A stretch of DNA of 64,000 bases from Nocardiopsis metallicus (GCF_014201115.1 NZ_JACHDO010000001.1:5704001-5768000), one strand, 5' to 3'. Positions 16,802 through 25,289 are shown, counted from the first letter of the stretch. Notes: generated by a model not told the origin, from the sequence alone. A program made the numbers and translations.

Positions 16802-17737
16802 GTGCTGGACTGGCTTTACAACATCATCGGCCACGTATTGGTCTGGATCCACTCGGGTCTGACCTTCGTCGGCCTGAACCCCGACAGCGGCTGGGCCTGG
16901 GGCCTGTCCATCGTGCTGCTGACCTGTCTGATGCGACTCCTGATGGTGCCGCTGTTCGTCAAGCAGATGAACACGCAGCGCAAGATGCAGGAAGTGCAGC
17001 CGAAGATCATGAAGCTTCGGGAGCGCTACAAGCACGACAAGGAGCGACTCCAGAAGGAGTCGATGAAGCTCTACCAGGAGAGCGGCACCAACCCCATCAT
17101 GGGCTGCCTCCCGCTGCTGCTCCAGATGCCGGTCTTCTTCGCACTGTTCAGCGTGCTGCGCAGCGTCGCCGAGGGCCACGCCCGTTACGGCTTCACCGAG
17201 GAGCTCGCCAACAACGCCCGTGAGGCGATGATCTTCGCGGCCCCGATCGCCGCCCAGTTCAACACCTCGGAAGAGGACCTGCTGGCGCTCGGCGCGACCG
17301 ACCCCATCATGGCGAAGATCGTCATCGCGATCGCCTGTGTGGTCATGGGTGCCACGACGTTCCTGACCATGCGTCAGAGCATCAAGCGCAGCATCGCGCA
17401 GCAGCCCGACAACCCGATGATGCAGACCCAGAAGATCATGATGTACATGGCGCCCGCGTTCGGGCTCTTCGGTCTCATGATGCCGATCGGTGTGCTCGTC
17501 TACTGGGTCACGTCCAACGTCTGGACGATGGTGCAGCAGCACTTCCTCTACCGGAACCAGCCGCTTCCCGGTGAGGCCGCCGACTCCGACAAGGGCAGCG
17601 CCAAGGGTTCCAACAAGGGCATGCTCGGCCGGAAGAAGGCGCCCGAACCCGCGCCGGAACCGAAGGAACGGCCTAAGATCGAACGCAAGCAGCCGAAGAA
17701 GCAGACGCGTTCCAAGCGCAGCGGTGGGTCCAAGTAG
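16802..17737 (+). CDS. yidC: Membrane protein insertase YidC
   Basis: A 311-aa Oxa1/YidC insertase from GTG 16802, with GAGGAGTTGG upstream. It has five membrane segments: WLYNIIGHVLVWIHSGLTFV, WGLSIVLLTCLMRLLMVPLF (with the conserved Arg of the groove), MGCLPLLLQMPVFFALFSVL, a fourth near VIAIACVVMGATTFLTM, and AFGLFGLMMPIGVLVYWVTS. The tail is Lys/Arg-rich and probably contacts the ribosome. The long periplasmic P1 domain of Gram-negative YidC is absent, as expected. Confidence 0.96.
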   Translation: MLDWLYNIIGHVLVWIHSGLTFVGLNPDSGWAWGLSIVLLTCLMRLLMVPLFVKQMNTQRKMQEVQPKIMKLRERYKHDKERLQKESMKLYQESGTNPIMGCLPLLLQMPVFFALFSVLRSVAEGHARYGFTEELANNAREAMIFAAPIAAQFNTSEEDLLALGATDPIMAKIVIAIACVVMGATTFLTMRQSIKRSIAQQPDNPMMQTQKIMMYMAPAFGLFGLMMPIGVLVYWVTSNVWTMVQQHFLYRNQPLPGEAADSDKGSAKGSNKGMLGRKKAPEPAPEPKERPKIERKQPKKQTRSKRSGGSK

Positions 17738-17844
17738 GGCCTCCCTGTTTCGTGTCGGCCGCGGCGACTTTCGAGTGCGCAGGCGACAATGCCCCTGAGG
17801 CGTACGACGGTCAGGGACTGACGGATTGAGGAGACGGGATCGCT

Positions 17845-18369
17845 GTGGGAAGTAGCGAGGAAGAGAGCGGTGGAGTAGCGGTGGCTGAGGCACCTGAGGC
17901 CGGAATCGATGTCGACGCCCTGGAGAACGAGGGTGACATCGCCGCGGACTACATCGAGGGCCTCCTCGACATCGCGGACTTCGACGGCGACATCGACATG
18001 GACGTCGAGGGCGACCGCGCGATGGTCTCCGTCGTCGGCGCCACCCTGGACGAGCTGATCGGTGACGACGGTGAGGTACTGGAGGCCCTCCAGGAGCTGA
18101 CCCGTCTGGCCGTGCACCGGGTCACCGGTGAGCGCAGCCGCCTGATGCTGGACATCGGCGGCTACCGCGAGGGGCGCCGCAAGGTGCTCTTCCAGATCGG
18201 CGCCGAGGCCGCGAACAAGGTCAAGGAGACCGGCGACATTCACCCGCTGGAGCCGATGACCCCGTTCGAGCGCAAGGTCGTGCACGACGCCGTGGCCGCG
18301 GCCGGTCTGCGCAGCGAGTCTGAGGGCGAGGAGCCCAACCGCTACGTGGTGGTCCACCCCGCCGACTAG
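17845..18369 (+). CDS. jag: Jag/KhpB-type R3H RNA-binding protein
   Basis: A 174-aa protein from GTG 17845; GTG 17881 is an alternative. The N-terminus is acidic. A KH-like domain follows (ADYIEGLLDIADFDGDIDMD...LIGDDGEVLEALQELTRLAVH), then an R3H domain (RSRLMLDIGGYREGRRKVL...ERKVVHDAVAAAGLRSESEG). The family binds RNA and affects cell elongation. The position between yidC and rsmG is conserved. The gene ends 19 bases before a parS palindrome that also looks like its terminator. Confidence 0.92.
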   Translation: MGSSEEESGGVAVAEAPEAGIDVDALENEGDIAADYIEGLLDIADFDGDIDMDVEGDRAMVSVVGATLDELIGDDGEVLEALQELTRLAVHRVTGERSRLMLDIGGYREGRRKVLFQIGAEAANKVKETGDIHPLEPMTPFERKVVHDAVAAAGLRSESEGEEPNRYVVVHPAD

Positions 18370-18396
18370 CGGAACAAGGTCAGACCCAAGGGGCGG

Positions 18397-18412
18397 TGTT
18401 TCACGTGAAACA
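18397..18412. promoter_or_regulatory. parS site 1 (perfect), inside a 32-bp palindrome
   Basis: TGTTTCACGTGAAACA, the canonical ParB site, centred in a perfect palindrome from 18389 to 18420 just after jag. The long arms mean it can also act as a hairpin terminator. The group II intron begins 8 bases further on. Confidence 0.95.
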
Positions 18413-18428
18413 CCGCCCCTTCGTCGTG

Positions 18429-20339
18429 GTGTGCCCAGCATGGGCAGTTGCTTGGAGGTGGAAGTCCTCTAGAGGAAGCGGCAGTGCTAACTCTGAGCCG
18501 GAGGCAACGGCGTCACCGCGAGGTGGGGTCGGGAGGAAGCCCGAGGCGAAACCCTGCACTGAGGAACACGAACCGCATACAAGGCAGTCCGGTCGGGGTG
18601 AGCCAGCCATGGATGGCGAAGCCCGTCACTGCCAAGACGGCCGGGGTGTAGATGCGGCAGGCGTAGGGGGAAAGTAGCTGTTCTTACCTGGGGAGGTCTG
18701 TCCGGGTGTCGGTTGTGCTGAGTATGTCGCCGCGCCGACGGCCGCGACCGCAAGGGAGCGGCTGACCGGGCAGAAGTCAGCAGAGGTCGTAGTACCAGCC
18801 GGGATCGCTCGTGGGCTGGGAAGGGCCGAACGTCAAATGGGACAGAGGAACCGGTGCCGCTCGTGCTGGTCACACAGATCGCAGCCACCCCGCCGAAGGC
18901 GGGCCTGCGGTGGGAGGGGACGGTGCATTTCCGTTGAGTACCGCCGTAGAGCGTAGTGACCTGTCGGCGCGGCCTGGAGACGATGTCCACCACGGCCAGG
19001 GGGATCTGTGGCAGCGAATGCTGTCCAGCGCGAACCTGGCCGCGGCGCTCGAACGGGTCGAGACCAACCGGGGTGCCCCGGGTGTGGATGGAGTCACTAC
19101 CGCTGATCTGCGGGGATGGCTGCGCGAGCACTGGGAGGGCGTTCGGGAAGAACTCGACGCGGGGAGATACCGGCCCTCGCCGGTCCGCCGGGTGATGATC
19201 CCCAAGCCCGGGGGCGGCGAGCGGATGCTGGGTGTTCCCACGGTGCTGGACCGTTTGATCCAGCAGGCCATCGCGCAGGTCCTCACCCCGATCTTCGACC
19301 CGGAGTTCTCCGGGTCTTCGTTCGGGTTCCGTCCCGGCCGGTCCGCCCATCAGGCGGTGCGGGTCGCGCGGCGGGCTATTGAGGACGGCCACCGATGGGT
19401 CGTGGACATCGACCTGGACCGGTTCTTCGACCGGGTCCAGCACGATGTGTTGATGGCCCGGGTGGCGCGCAGGGTTGACGACCGCAGGGTGCTGCGACTG
19501 ATCCGGTCCTTTCTGGAAGCCGGGATCATGGCGGACGGGGTCAAGATGCCGAGCGCGCAGGGGACCCCGCAGGGGTCTCCGCTTTCGCCGGTCCTGTCCA
19601 ACATCATGCTCGACGACCTGGATCGGGAGCTGTGGCGTCGCGGTCACCGGTTCGTGCGCTACGCCGATGACATCCGTGTCTTCACGCGTAGCAGGCGGGC
19701 CGCTCACAGGGTGCTCGACTCGATCACGGTCGTGGTCGAGCAGCGGTTGAAGCTGAAGGTGAACCGGGAGAAGTCGAAGGTGGTTCCGGCATCCGTCGCG
19801 ACGTTGCTGGGGTTCGGTTTCTACTTCACCCGGGCCGGGGTGCGTATCCGGGTCGATCCCAAGGCGCTCAGGCGCTGGAAGGTGCGGATCCGGGAGCTGA
19901 CCTCGCGCCGGTGGTCGGTTGCGATGGAGTATCGCATCGGCCGGTTGAACCGGTTCATCGTCGGGTGGATGGGTTACTTCCGGCTCGCGGACACCCCCAG
20001 GGTGTTCCAGGGGTTGGATGAATGGCTCCGCCGCAGGATGCGGCAGGTCCGTTGGAAGGAATGGAAGCGGGCCAGGACCCGCCGCCGGATGTTGCGCTCG
20101 CTCGGTATCTCGGATCGTGTGGCCCGGGACTGGGTGATCAGCAGCAAGGGGTACTGGCGGATCGGTGGCTCGGTCGTCCTTCAGCAGGCGCTGCCCAACT
20201 CCTACTGGGAGGGCTTTGGTCTGCGGATGCTCAAGCCGACCTGGCAGCGGTTGAGATCAGTTTGACGAACCGCCGGATGCGGGCCCGCATGTCCGGTGGT
20301 GTGGGGGGAGGGCCGGGCGACCCGGCCCTCCTACCCGAT
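18429..20339 (+). mobile_element. Group II intron with reverse transcriptase
   Basis: The element begins with GTGTGCCCAGCATGGGC, matching the GUGYG 5' end of group II introns. It ends with a domain V-like hairpin at about 20266-20301 (AACCGCCGGATGCG...), a domain VI stem with an unpaired A in CCTAC, and the 3' end ACCCGAT. It encodes a reverse transcriptase/maturase without an endonuclease domain. Size is about 1.9 kb. Insertion is 8 bases past a large palindrome, as class C introns do after terminator hairpins. The 3' boundary may be off by a base or two. Confidence 0.85.
18811..20265 (+). CDS. ltrA: Group II intron reverse transcriptase/maturase
   Basis: An open frame of 484 codons from GTG 18811. 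Similarity starts only near residue 68 (LWQRMLSSANLAAALERVE), so the real start may be later. RT motifs are present: RGAPGVDG, VMIPKPGGGERMLGVPTVLD, SSFGFRPGRSAHQAV, QGTPQGSPLSPVLSNIMLD and the catalytic FVRYADD. The maturase domain X follows (WMGYFRL...GYWRIGGSVVLQQALPNSYW), and the protein ends without an HNH endonuclease. It would splice the intron and copy it into new sites. No frameshift or stop is seen, so it could be active. Confidence 0.9.
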   Translation: MGWEGPNVKWDRGTGAARAGHTDRSHPAEGGPAVGGDGAFPLSTAVERSDLSARPGDDVHHGQGDLWQRMLSSANLAAALERVETNRGAPGVDGVTTADLRGWLREHWEGVREELDAGRYRPSPVRRVMIPKPGGGERMLGVPTVLDRLIQQAIAQVLTPIFDPEFSGSSFGFRPGRSAHQAVRVARRAIEDGHRWVVDIDLDRFFDRVQHDVLMARVARRVDDRRVLRLIRSFLEAGIMADGVKMPSAQGTPQGSPLSPVLSNIMLDDLDRELWRRGHRFVRYADDIRVFTRSRRAAHRVLDSITVVVEQRLKLKVNREKSKVVPASVATLLGFGFYFTRAGVRIRVDPKALRRWKVRIRELTSRRWSVAMEYRIGRLNRFIVGWMGYFRLADTPRVFQGLDEWLRRRMRQVRWKEWKRARTRRRMLRSLGISDRVARDWVISSKGYWRIGGSVVLQQALPNSYWEGFGLRMLKPTWQRLRSV

Positions 20340-20763
20340 CCCGGAGACGAACAGGCCCGCTGTGCCAAGGGCGATCCGAGGGGGACGGAGCCAGGCCGCC
20401 GTCCTCGGGGCGCTGCCTGAGGGGAAGCCTGCTGATGCCGACATCGCTCGGAGGAGCGAGGCGTACCACGGGCGCGGGAGGTGTTTCACGTGAAACCCGG
20501 GTGCGGCCCCCGCGTAGGATCATCTCCGGGGGCCTTCCCGACACGAGTCGTGCCGCCCTCGGGACTCCCGGGGTGACGCCGCGAGTGGAGCCGCGCGCCA
20601 TGCGATCCGTGCGGGGAAGGAAGCAAACCCCATGCGCGCGACGACCGCGATCCGCCGCGCGCTTCCCGTGTCGGTCGGCCGATGTCCCCTTGTGGACAGG
20701 TCGACATGGCGACCCAACGGTTCATGGAAGTGACGATGGACGAGTTCCGACAGGTGGTGACCG
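20340..20763. other. Gap between intron and rsmG with one parS-like site
   Basis: About 420 bases. It holds parS site 2 and a 24-codon ORF at 20706-20780 that overlaps the rsmG start. I see no other gene. The sequence is probably the original jag-rsmG spacer displaced by the intron. Confidence 0.5.
20482..20497. promoter_or_regulatory. parS site 2 (one mismatch)
   Basis: TGTTTCACGTGAAACC differs from the ParB consensus only in the last base. It lies between the intron and rsmG. Confidence 0.85.
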
Positions 20764-21495
20764 ATGACCTCGGGCACTGAGGAGCCCGGCGCTACGCTCC
20801 CCGCGCCGCCCCCGCAGGCGGTGGCGGTCTTCGGAGACACCCTGCCCGTGGCGACGCGCTATGCCGAACTCCTCGCTGACGACGGGGTGCGTCGCGGGCT
20901 GATCGGCCCGCGCGAGGTGCCCCGCCTCTGGGAGCGACACCTCATCAACTGCGCTGTCGTCGAGGAGCTGATCCCCGAGGGCGCGGAGGTGGTGGACGTC
21001 GGATCGGGTGCGGGACTGCCCGGTCTGGTGCTCGGTCTGCTGCGTCCGGATATCAAGATGACTCTCCTGGAGCCCCTGCTGCGGCGGACGGTCTTCCTCG
21101 ACGAGGCGGTCGAGGCCCTTGGCCTGACCAACGTGGAGGTTCGGCGGGGCCGCGCGGAGGAAGCGCACGGAGAGCTGTACACCGACTTCGTCACAGCCCG
21201 GGCGGTCGCACCGCTCTCCCGGCTGGCGGGGTGGTCGCTGCCTCTACTGCGCAAGGGCGGCAGCCTGTTGGCCCTCAAGGGGGAGCAGGCGGAGGCCGAA
21301 CTGGCCGAGGCGGAGAAAGACGTTTCGAAACTGCGCCCTGGCGTCTGCGATGTGATCAGGGTTGGGCGGGGTAAAGTCGATCCCGCTACCACGGTCGTTC
21401 GCGTCACGGTGACATCCGACGGTGGTCCGTCCGCGTCGGGAGGTTCCCAGAAGAAGGCGCGGAACGGCAAGAAGAAGCGCGGACGGAAGAGGTGA
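20764..21495 (+). CDS. rsmG: 16S rRNA (guanine-527-N7)-methyltransferase
   Basis: A 243-aa GidB/RsmG from ATG 20764. It methylates G527 of 16S rRNA using SAM; loss gives low-level streptomycin resistance in other species. The SAM site is VVDVGSGAGLPGLVLGLL, then LLEPLLRRTVFLDEAVEALG and DFVTARAVAPLSRLAGWSLPLL. The C-terminus is a Lys/Arg-rich tail (KKARNGKKKRGRKR). Its TGA overlaps the parA GTG, so the two are probably translationally coupled. Confidence 0.95.
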   Translation: MTSGTEEPGATLPAPPPQAVAVFGDTLPVATRYAELLADDGVRRGLIGPREVPRLWERHLINCAVVEELIPEGAEVVDVGSGAGLPGLVLGLLRPDIKMTLLEPLLRRTVFLDEAVEALGLTNVEVRRGRAEEAHGELYTDFVTARAVAPLSRLAGWSLPLLRKGGSLLALKGEQAEAELAEAEKDVSKLRPGVCDVIRVGRGKVDPATTVVRVTVTSDGGPSASGGSQKKARNGKKKRGRKR

Positions 21496-22532
21496 ACTCA
21501 TTCGTGCCCCAGAACCCAGCCGACAACGCTGGTGTTTCACGTGAAACACCAGCGGGCGCCTATGGAGATCTGCTCGATGTCTCACGTGAGACATCAGCGG
21601 ACCCCGCGGTGAGCCAGCCCCCTGTTTCACGTGAAACATGGCATGGCGACACGGCCCGCGAAGGCGTCCCCGACACCCCCATTGCCCGCGCGGCGCATGC
21701 CGCGATGGAGGTTCGTGGGCACGAGGACCCTTGGCCTCGCCCCAAGTCCTGCCGGGTGATCAGCGTCGCCAACCAGAAGGGCGGGGTGGGCAAGACCACC
21801 ACGACGGTGAACATCGCCGCCGCCCTGGCCATGCACGGTCAGCGTGTCCTCGTGGTCGATCTCGACCCGCAGGGGAACGCGTCCACCGCTCTTGGCATGG
21901 AACGCGACAACCAGACCCGGTCCATCTACCACTGCCTGGTCGAGGACGAGGAGATCCGTAAGCTGGCTCAGCCGGTCCCGGACATCCCCAACCTTTGGTG
22001 CGCCCCGGCCACCATCGACCTGGCGGGCGCGGAGATCGAACTGGTCTCCCTGGTCGCCCGTGAGGCCCGGCTCAAGCGGGCCTTCGCGGCCTACGACACG
22101 TCGGACCTCGACTACATCCTCATCGACTGCCCGCCCTCGCTCGGCCTGTTGACGGTCAACGCGATGGTGGCGTGCGACGAGGTCATGATTCCGATCCAGT
22201 GCGAGTACTACGCGCTGGAGGGGCTCGGTCAACTGCTGCGCAACGTGGAGCTGGTCAAGTCGCACCTGAACACGGGGCTGTCGATCACCACGATTCTGCT
22301 GACGATGTACGACGGCCGGACCCGGCTCGCCCAGCAGGTGGCCGACGAGGTGCGCTCGCACTTCGGCGAGCTCGTTCTGGACACTTTGGTGCCGCGGAGT
22401 GTTCGTGTCTCCGAGGCGCCCAGTTACGCGCAGTCGGTCATGACCTACGACCCCACGTCCACCGGCGCGGTGGCCTACCTGGAGGCGGCTCGCGAGATCG
22501 CCTTTCGGGCCGAGGGGCTCAACGTCGGCTGA
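21492..22532 (+). CDS. parA: Chromosome partitioning ATPase ParA (Soj)
   Basis: A 346-aa Walker ATPase starting at GTG 21492 (GTGA overlap with rsmG). It moves ParB-bound origins. VANQKGGVGKTTTTVN (residues 92-107) is the deviant Walker A, with signature Lys K96. VLVVDLDPQGNAS and YILIDCPPSLG are the other nucleotide motifs. The first ~80 residues are unconserved and contain VSRET three times, each encoded by a parS palindrome. ATG 21705 would remove all three from the protein. I favour the long form because of the coupled start and an uninterrupted frame. Confidence 0.95.
   Translation: MNSFVPQNPADNAGVSRETPAGAYGDLLDVSRETSADPAVSQPPVSRETWHGDTAREGVPDTPIARAAHAAMEVRGHEDPWPRPKSCRVISVANQKGGVGKTTTTVNIAAALAMHGQRVLVVDLDPQGNASTALGMERDNQTRSIYHCLVEDEEIRKLAQPVPDIPNLWCAPATIDLAGAEIELVSLVAREARLKRAFAAYDTSDLDYILIDCPPSLGLLTVNAMVACDEVMIPIQCEYYALEGLGQLLRNVELVKSHLNTGLSITTILLTMYDGRTRLAQQVADEVRSHFGELVLDTLVPRSVRVSEAPSYAQSVMTYDPTSTGAVAYLEAAREIAFRAEGLNVG
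21533..21548. promoter_or_regulatory. parS site 3 (perfect), inside parA
   Basis: TGTTTCACGTGAAACA in the parA 5' coding region; it encodes VSRET at residues 15-19. Confidence 0.93.
21578..21593. promoter_or_regulatory. parS-like site 4 (two symmetrical changes), inside parA
   Basis: TGTCTCACGTGAGACA keeps perfect dyad symmetry and the same VSRET peptide, but differs from consensus at two mirrored positions. It may bind ParB more weakly. Confidence 0.7.
21623..21638. promoter_or_regulatory. parS site 5 (perfect), inside parA
   Basis: TGTTTCACGTGAAACA, in the same reading frame as sites 3 and 4, encoding a third VSRET. Confidence 0.93.
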
Positions 22533-22539
22533 CGGTGGT

Positions 22540-22555
22540 TGTTTCACGTGAAACA
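22540..22555. promoter_or_regulatory. parS site 6 (perfect), parA-parB gap
   Basis: TGTTTCACGTGAAACA, 7 bases after the parA stop. Confidence 0.95.
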
Positions 22556-22557
22556 CT

Positions 22558-22586
22558 CCGCTCGACCGGCGCGGCCGGTCGAGCGG
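22558..22586 (+). terminator. Hairpin between parA and parB
   Basis: A perfect 13-bp stem (22558-22570 with 22574-22586) with a 3-nt loop directly follows the parS site. It lacks a T run. It may attenuate read-through into parB. Confidence 0.55.
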
Positions 22587-22617
22587 AAACACGCAAGGAG
22601 TGTGGAGGGAGTTGCCG

Positions 22618-23583
22618 GTGAGCCAGCAGCGGCGCGGACTGGGCAAGGGACTGGGGGCGCTCATTCCGCAGGGGCCGACCGCCCCCGCGCCGGTGGAGAG
22701 CGTTCGCGAGACGACGGTGTCCGCCGTCCCCGAACCCCCCGAGGTTCAGCAGGGCCCGGTGGAGATGCCGGACGGGACCTACCTGGAGGAGCTCGAGCTC
22801 GCCTCGATCACCCCCAACCCCCGTCAGCCCAGGACGCACTTCGACGAGGAGGCCCTGGAGGAGCTGAGGGACTCGATCATCGAGGTCGGTCTGCTTCAGC
22901 CCGTCGTGGTCCGCAAGCTCGAGGGCGGGGACCATCCCCGCTACGAGCTGATCATGGGGGAGCGCCGGTTCCGGGCGAGCAAGCTCGCGGAGCTCGAGCG
23001 GATCCCCGCGATCGTCCGGAAGACGGACGACGACGAGCTGCTCCGGGAGGCGCTCCTGGAGAACCTGCACCGGCAGCAGCTCAACCCGCTGGAGGAGGCG
23101 GCCGCGTACCAGCAGATGCTGGACGACTTCGGCACCACCCAGGGGGAGCTGGCCCAGCAGGTCGGTAAGTCGCGTTCACACATCGCCAACACACTGCGTC
23201 TGCTCAACCTCCCAGGGAAGGTGCAGACGCGGGTGGCGGCCGGGGTGCTCAGCGCGGGCCACGCGCGTGCGCTGCTGGCGATCGATGACCCCGAGGCCCA
23301 GGAGCGTCTTGCCAAGCGGGTCAACGACGAAGGCCTGTCGGTCCGCTCGCTGGAGGAGATCGTCGCGCTCCGGGAGATCCCGGAGGAGGAGAAACCCCGC
23401 CGGTCCGCCGCCGGCCGGATCAGTAACCCCCCGCAGATCGAGGAGTGGGCTACACGGCTGGGCGACCGGCTCGACACCACCGTCAAGGTGGACATCGGCC
23501 GGAAGAAGGGCAAGATCGTCGTGGAGTTCGCGACGATGGAGGACCTGGAGCGGATCATCGGCCAGATGGACCGGGACAACTGA
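22618..23583 (+). CDS. parB: Chromosome partitioning protein ParB
   Basis: A 321-aa ParB from GTG 22618, with GGAGGGAG upstream. It binds parS, spreads by CTP-driven clamping and loads SMC. The N-terminal box RRGLGKGLGALIP contacts ParA. The CTPase/nuclease-like domain has ITPNPRQPRTHFDE, LQPVVVRKL and the GERRFRAS motif. The central HTH reads ELAQQVGKSRSHIANTLRLLNLP, and the C-terminal dimer domain starts near RLGDRLDTTVKVD. Eight parS or parS-like sites lie within 5.4 kb. Confidence 0.96.
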   Translation: MSQQRRGLGKGLGALIPQGPTAPAPVESVRETTVSAVPEPPEVQQGPVEMPDGTYLEELELASITPNPRQPRTHFDEEALEELRDSIIEVGLLQPVVVRKLEGGDHPRYELIMGERRFRASKLAELERIPAIVRKTDDDELLREALLENLHRQQLNPLEEAAAYQQMLDDFGTTQGELAQQVGKSRSHIANTLRLLNLPGKVQTRVAAGVLSAGHARALLAIDDPEAQERLAKRVNDEGLSVRSLEEIVALREIPEEEKPRRSAAGRISNPPQIEEWATRLGDRLDTTVKVDIGRKKGKIVVEFATMEDLERIIGQMDRDN

Positions 23584-23626
23584 TGGACCGCGAGAACTGA
23601 CCTTCCACCCTCGCGCGCGATGGCGG

Positions 23627-23642
23627 TGTTTCACGTGAAACA
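23627..23642. promoter_or_regulatory. parS site 7 (perfect), in a 32-bp palindrome
   Basis: TGTTTCACGTGAAACA centred in a perfect palindrome from 23619 to 23650 after parB. Its flank (CGTCGTG) resembles that of site 1, where the intron inserted. Confidence 0.95.
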
Positions 23643-23718
23643 CCGCCATCGTCGTGTCCGGGTCGGGGCGTCCGGGCAGCGTGTCCGGGAACAGCCGCCG
23701 GGGCTGATGCGCGGGGCC

Positions 23719-23734
23719 TGTTTCACGTGAAACA
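23719..23734. promoter_or_regulatory. parS site 8 (perfect)
   Basis: TGTTTCACGTGAAACA within a palindrome from 23715 to 23738, about 110 bases before the IS30 element. Confidence 0.95.
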
Positions 23735-23841
23735 GGCCGCCTCGAAACGCCAGGAGCGACGTGGGGGAGTGCGGGGGCGGCCACCCCCGGGCGAGCTTGC
23801 GGGAACGCCGACAGCCCCCGGCCGGTCGGTGGATTCAAGGG

Positions 23842-25289
23842 GTCATCGCAACACCTCGTTGATCACACGAGTGTATGCAAACGCTCGGCTGGAGTTTTCC
23901 AGCCGAGCGTTTTGCGTGGCCGACCGTTCAGCTTCTGAGCCACGTGCTCCAGGTCCAGCGGGCCGTGCACCGACAGATCGGTGCCCTTGGGAAAGTACTG
24001 GCGCAACAGCCCGTTGGTGTTCTCGTTCGACCCGCGCTGCCAGGGCGAGGCCGGGTCGCAGAAGAACACCGGCACCCCCGTATCCACCGAGAACCTTCTG
24101 TGACCGGCCATCTCGCTGCCCTGGTCCCAGGTCAAGGACCCGCGCAGATGCTCGGGCAGCGTCTGGACCAGAGCGCTCAGAACGCCTCCCACCGCCTCGG
24201 CGGTGTGCTCGCCGGGCAGGTGCCCGAGCATCACATACCTGCTCGACCGCTCGACCAAGGTGATGATCGCGGACTTGTTATGCGCCCCCGTGATCAAATC
24301 GCCCTCCCAATGCCCTGGAACAGCACGGTCTTCGACCTCGGCGGGGCGCTCGCTGATCATCACCATCGGATCAACGAACCGGCTCTGCCTGTGCTCGGAG
24401 GAACGGCGGGGCTTGCGTCGGATGCGTCCGGTGCGCAGCGCGGCGGCGACCTCGCGTTTGAGCCCGCCCCGGGCCTGGACGTAGAGCGCCTGGTAGATCG
24501 TTTCGTGGCTCACACGCATGTCCTGGTCATCAGGATGGTCCTCAACGATCCGGTTGCTGATCTGCTCGGGGGACCATTGTTCCTCCAACCCTTGGGCGAC
24601 GTAGTCGCGCAAGGGGCCGGGGCAGGCGAGCTTGGCGGGTTTGGGACGCGCCCGCTGTGCGATGGCCCGGCGTTGGGCCGTATAGGCGCCGTAGGAGCCG
24701 TCCTGGCCACGGTGGTGGTCGAGTTCACGCTTGATCGTCGAGGCGGGTCGCCCCAGGTCGCGGCCGATCGCTCGCAGGCTCCACCCGGCCCGGTGAAGGT
24801 CAGCGATCCTCTCCCGCTCGTGCAGGGTCAAAAAGCGTGGATGCACCTGCCGTTCGAGTGCGTCCAACGCTGGTTGGGGGCTGGTCATGGGCTCTATGGT
24901 GGTCTGTCCGGTGGAGTAGTTCACCCGGCGGCCATCGGCATAGATCCTTGAGTTGCCGGACTTGCGTACCCCGCGGTCCCAGTCTTTGGCGGTGCGCTCG
25001 TTGATCCCGACCCGCCGGGCGGCCTCTCGGCGGGGCACAGCGCTCTGACGCAGGCGGTGGTACTCGTCTCGTGCTGGGTGGCGGCGCTGCTGGCGCCTGG
25101 AGCGTAGTCCGGCTTTGCGTGCCCAGGTGAACGCGGTGTTGGGGTTGATACCGAGCTTTCGGGCTACCTCGGTGACGTTCCCGGACTCGGTCATCAGCTC
25201 CAGGAACCGCTCCCGCAGCCGGGCCAGTTCTTGCTTGGAAAACGACACGGTGGTCGCAACCTCCCCAAAGTCAGGGTGTTGCGACCACC
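23842..25289 (-). mobile_element. IS30-family insertion sequence
   Basis: About 1.45 kb with one transposase gene nearly filling it. The ends share TCGCAACACC as an inverted repeat (23846-23855; complement of 25276-25285). The outer bases are imperfect, so the exact boundaries and target duplication are not settled. It sits between parB and trxA. The reading frame is intact, suggesting recent insertion. Confidence 0.8.
23863..25248 (-). CDS. IS30-family transposase
   Basis: A 461-aa DDE transposase from ATG 25248. An N-terminal HTH (NVTEVARKLGINPNTAFTWARKAG) is followed by the IS30 HTH (LTLHERERIADLHRAGWSLRAIGRDLGRPASTIKREL). Catalytic motifs are VPGHWEGDLITG (first D), LTWDQGSEMAGH (second D) and SPWQRGSNENTNGLLRQYFPKGTDL (E). 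It is longer than IS30 itself because of the extra N-terminal HTH, as seen in actinobacterial members. No stop or frameshift is present. Confidence 0.93.
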   Translation of the reverse strand: MSFSKQELARLRERFLELMTESGNVTEVARKLGINPNTAFTWARKAGLRSRRQQRRHPARDEYHRLRQSAVPRREAARRVGINERTAKDWDRGVRKSGNSRIYADGRRVNYSTGQTTIEPMTSPQPALDALERQVHPRFLTLHERERIADLHRAGWSLRAIGRDLGRPASTIKRELDHHRGQDGSYGAYTAQRRAIAQRARPKPAKLACPGPLRDYVAQGLEEQWSPEQISNRIVEDHPDDQDMRVSHETIYQALYVQARGGLKREVAAALRTGRIRRKPRRSSEHRQSRFVDPMVMISERPAEVEDRAVPGHWEGDLITGAHNKSAIITLVERSSRYVMLGHLPGEHTAEAVGGVLSALVQTLPEHLRGSLTWDQGSEMAGHRRFSVDTGVPVFFCDPASPWQRGSNENTNGLLRQYFPKGTDLSVHGPLDLEHVAQKLNGRPRKTLGWKTPAERLHTLV

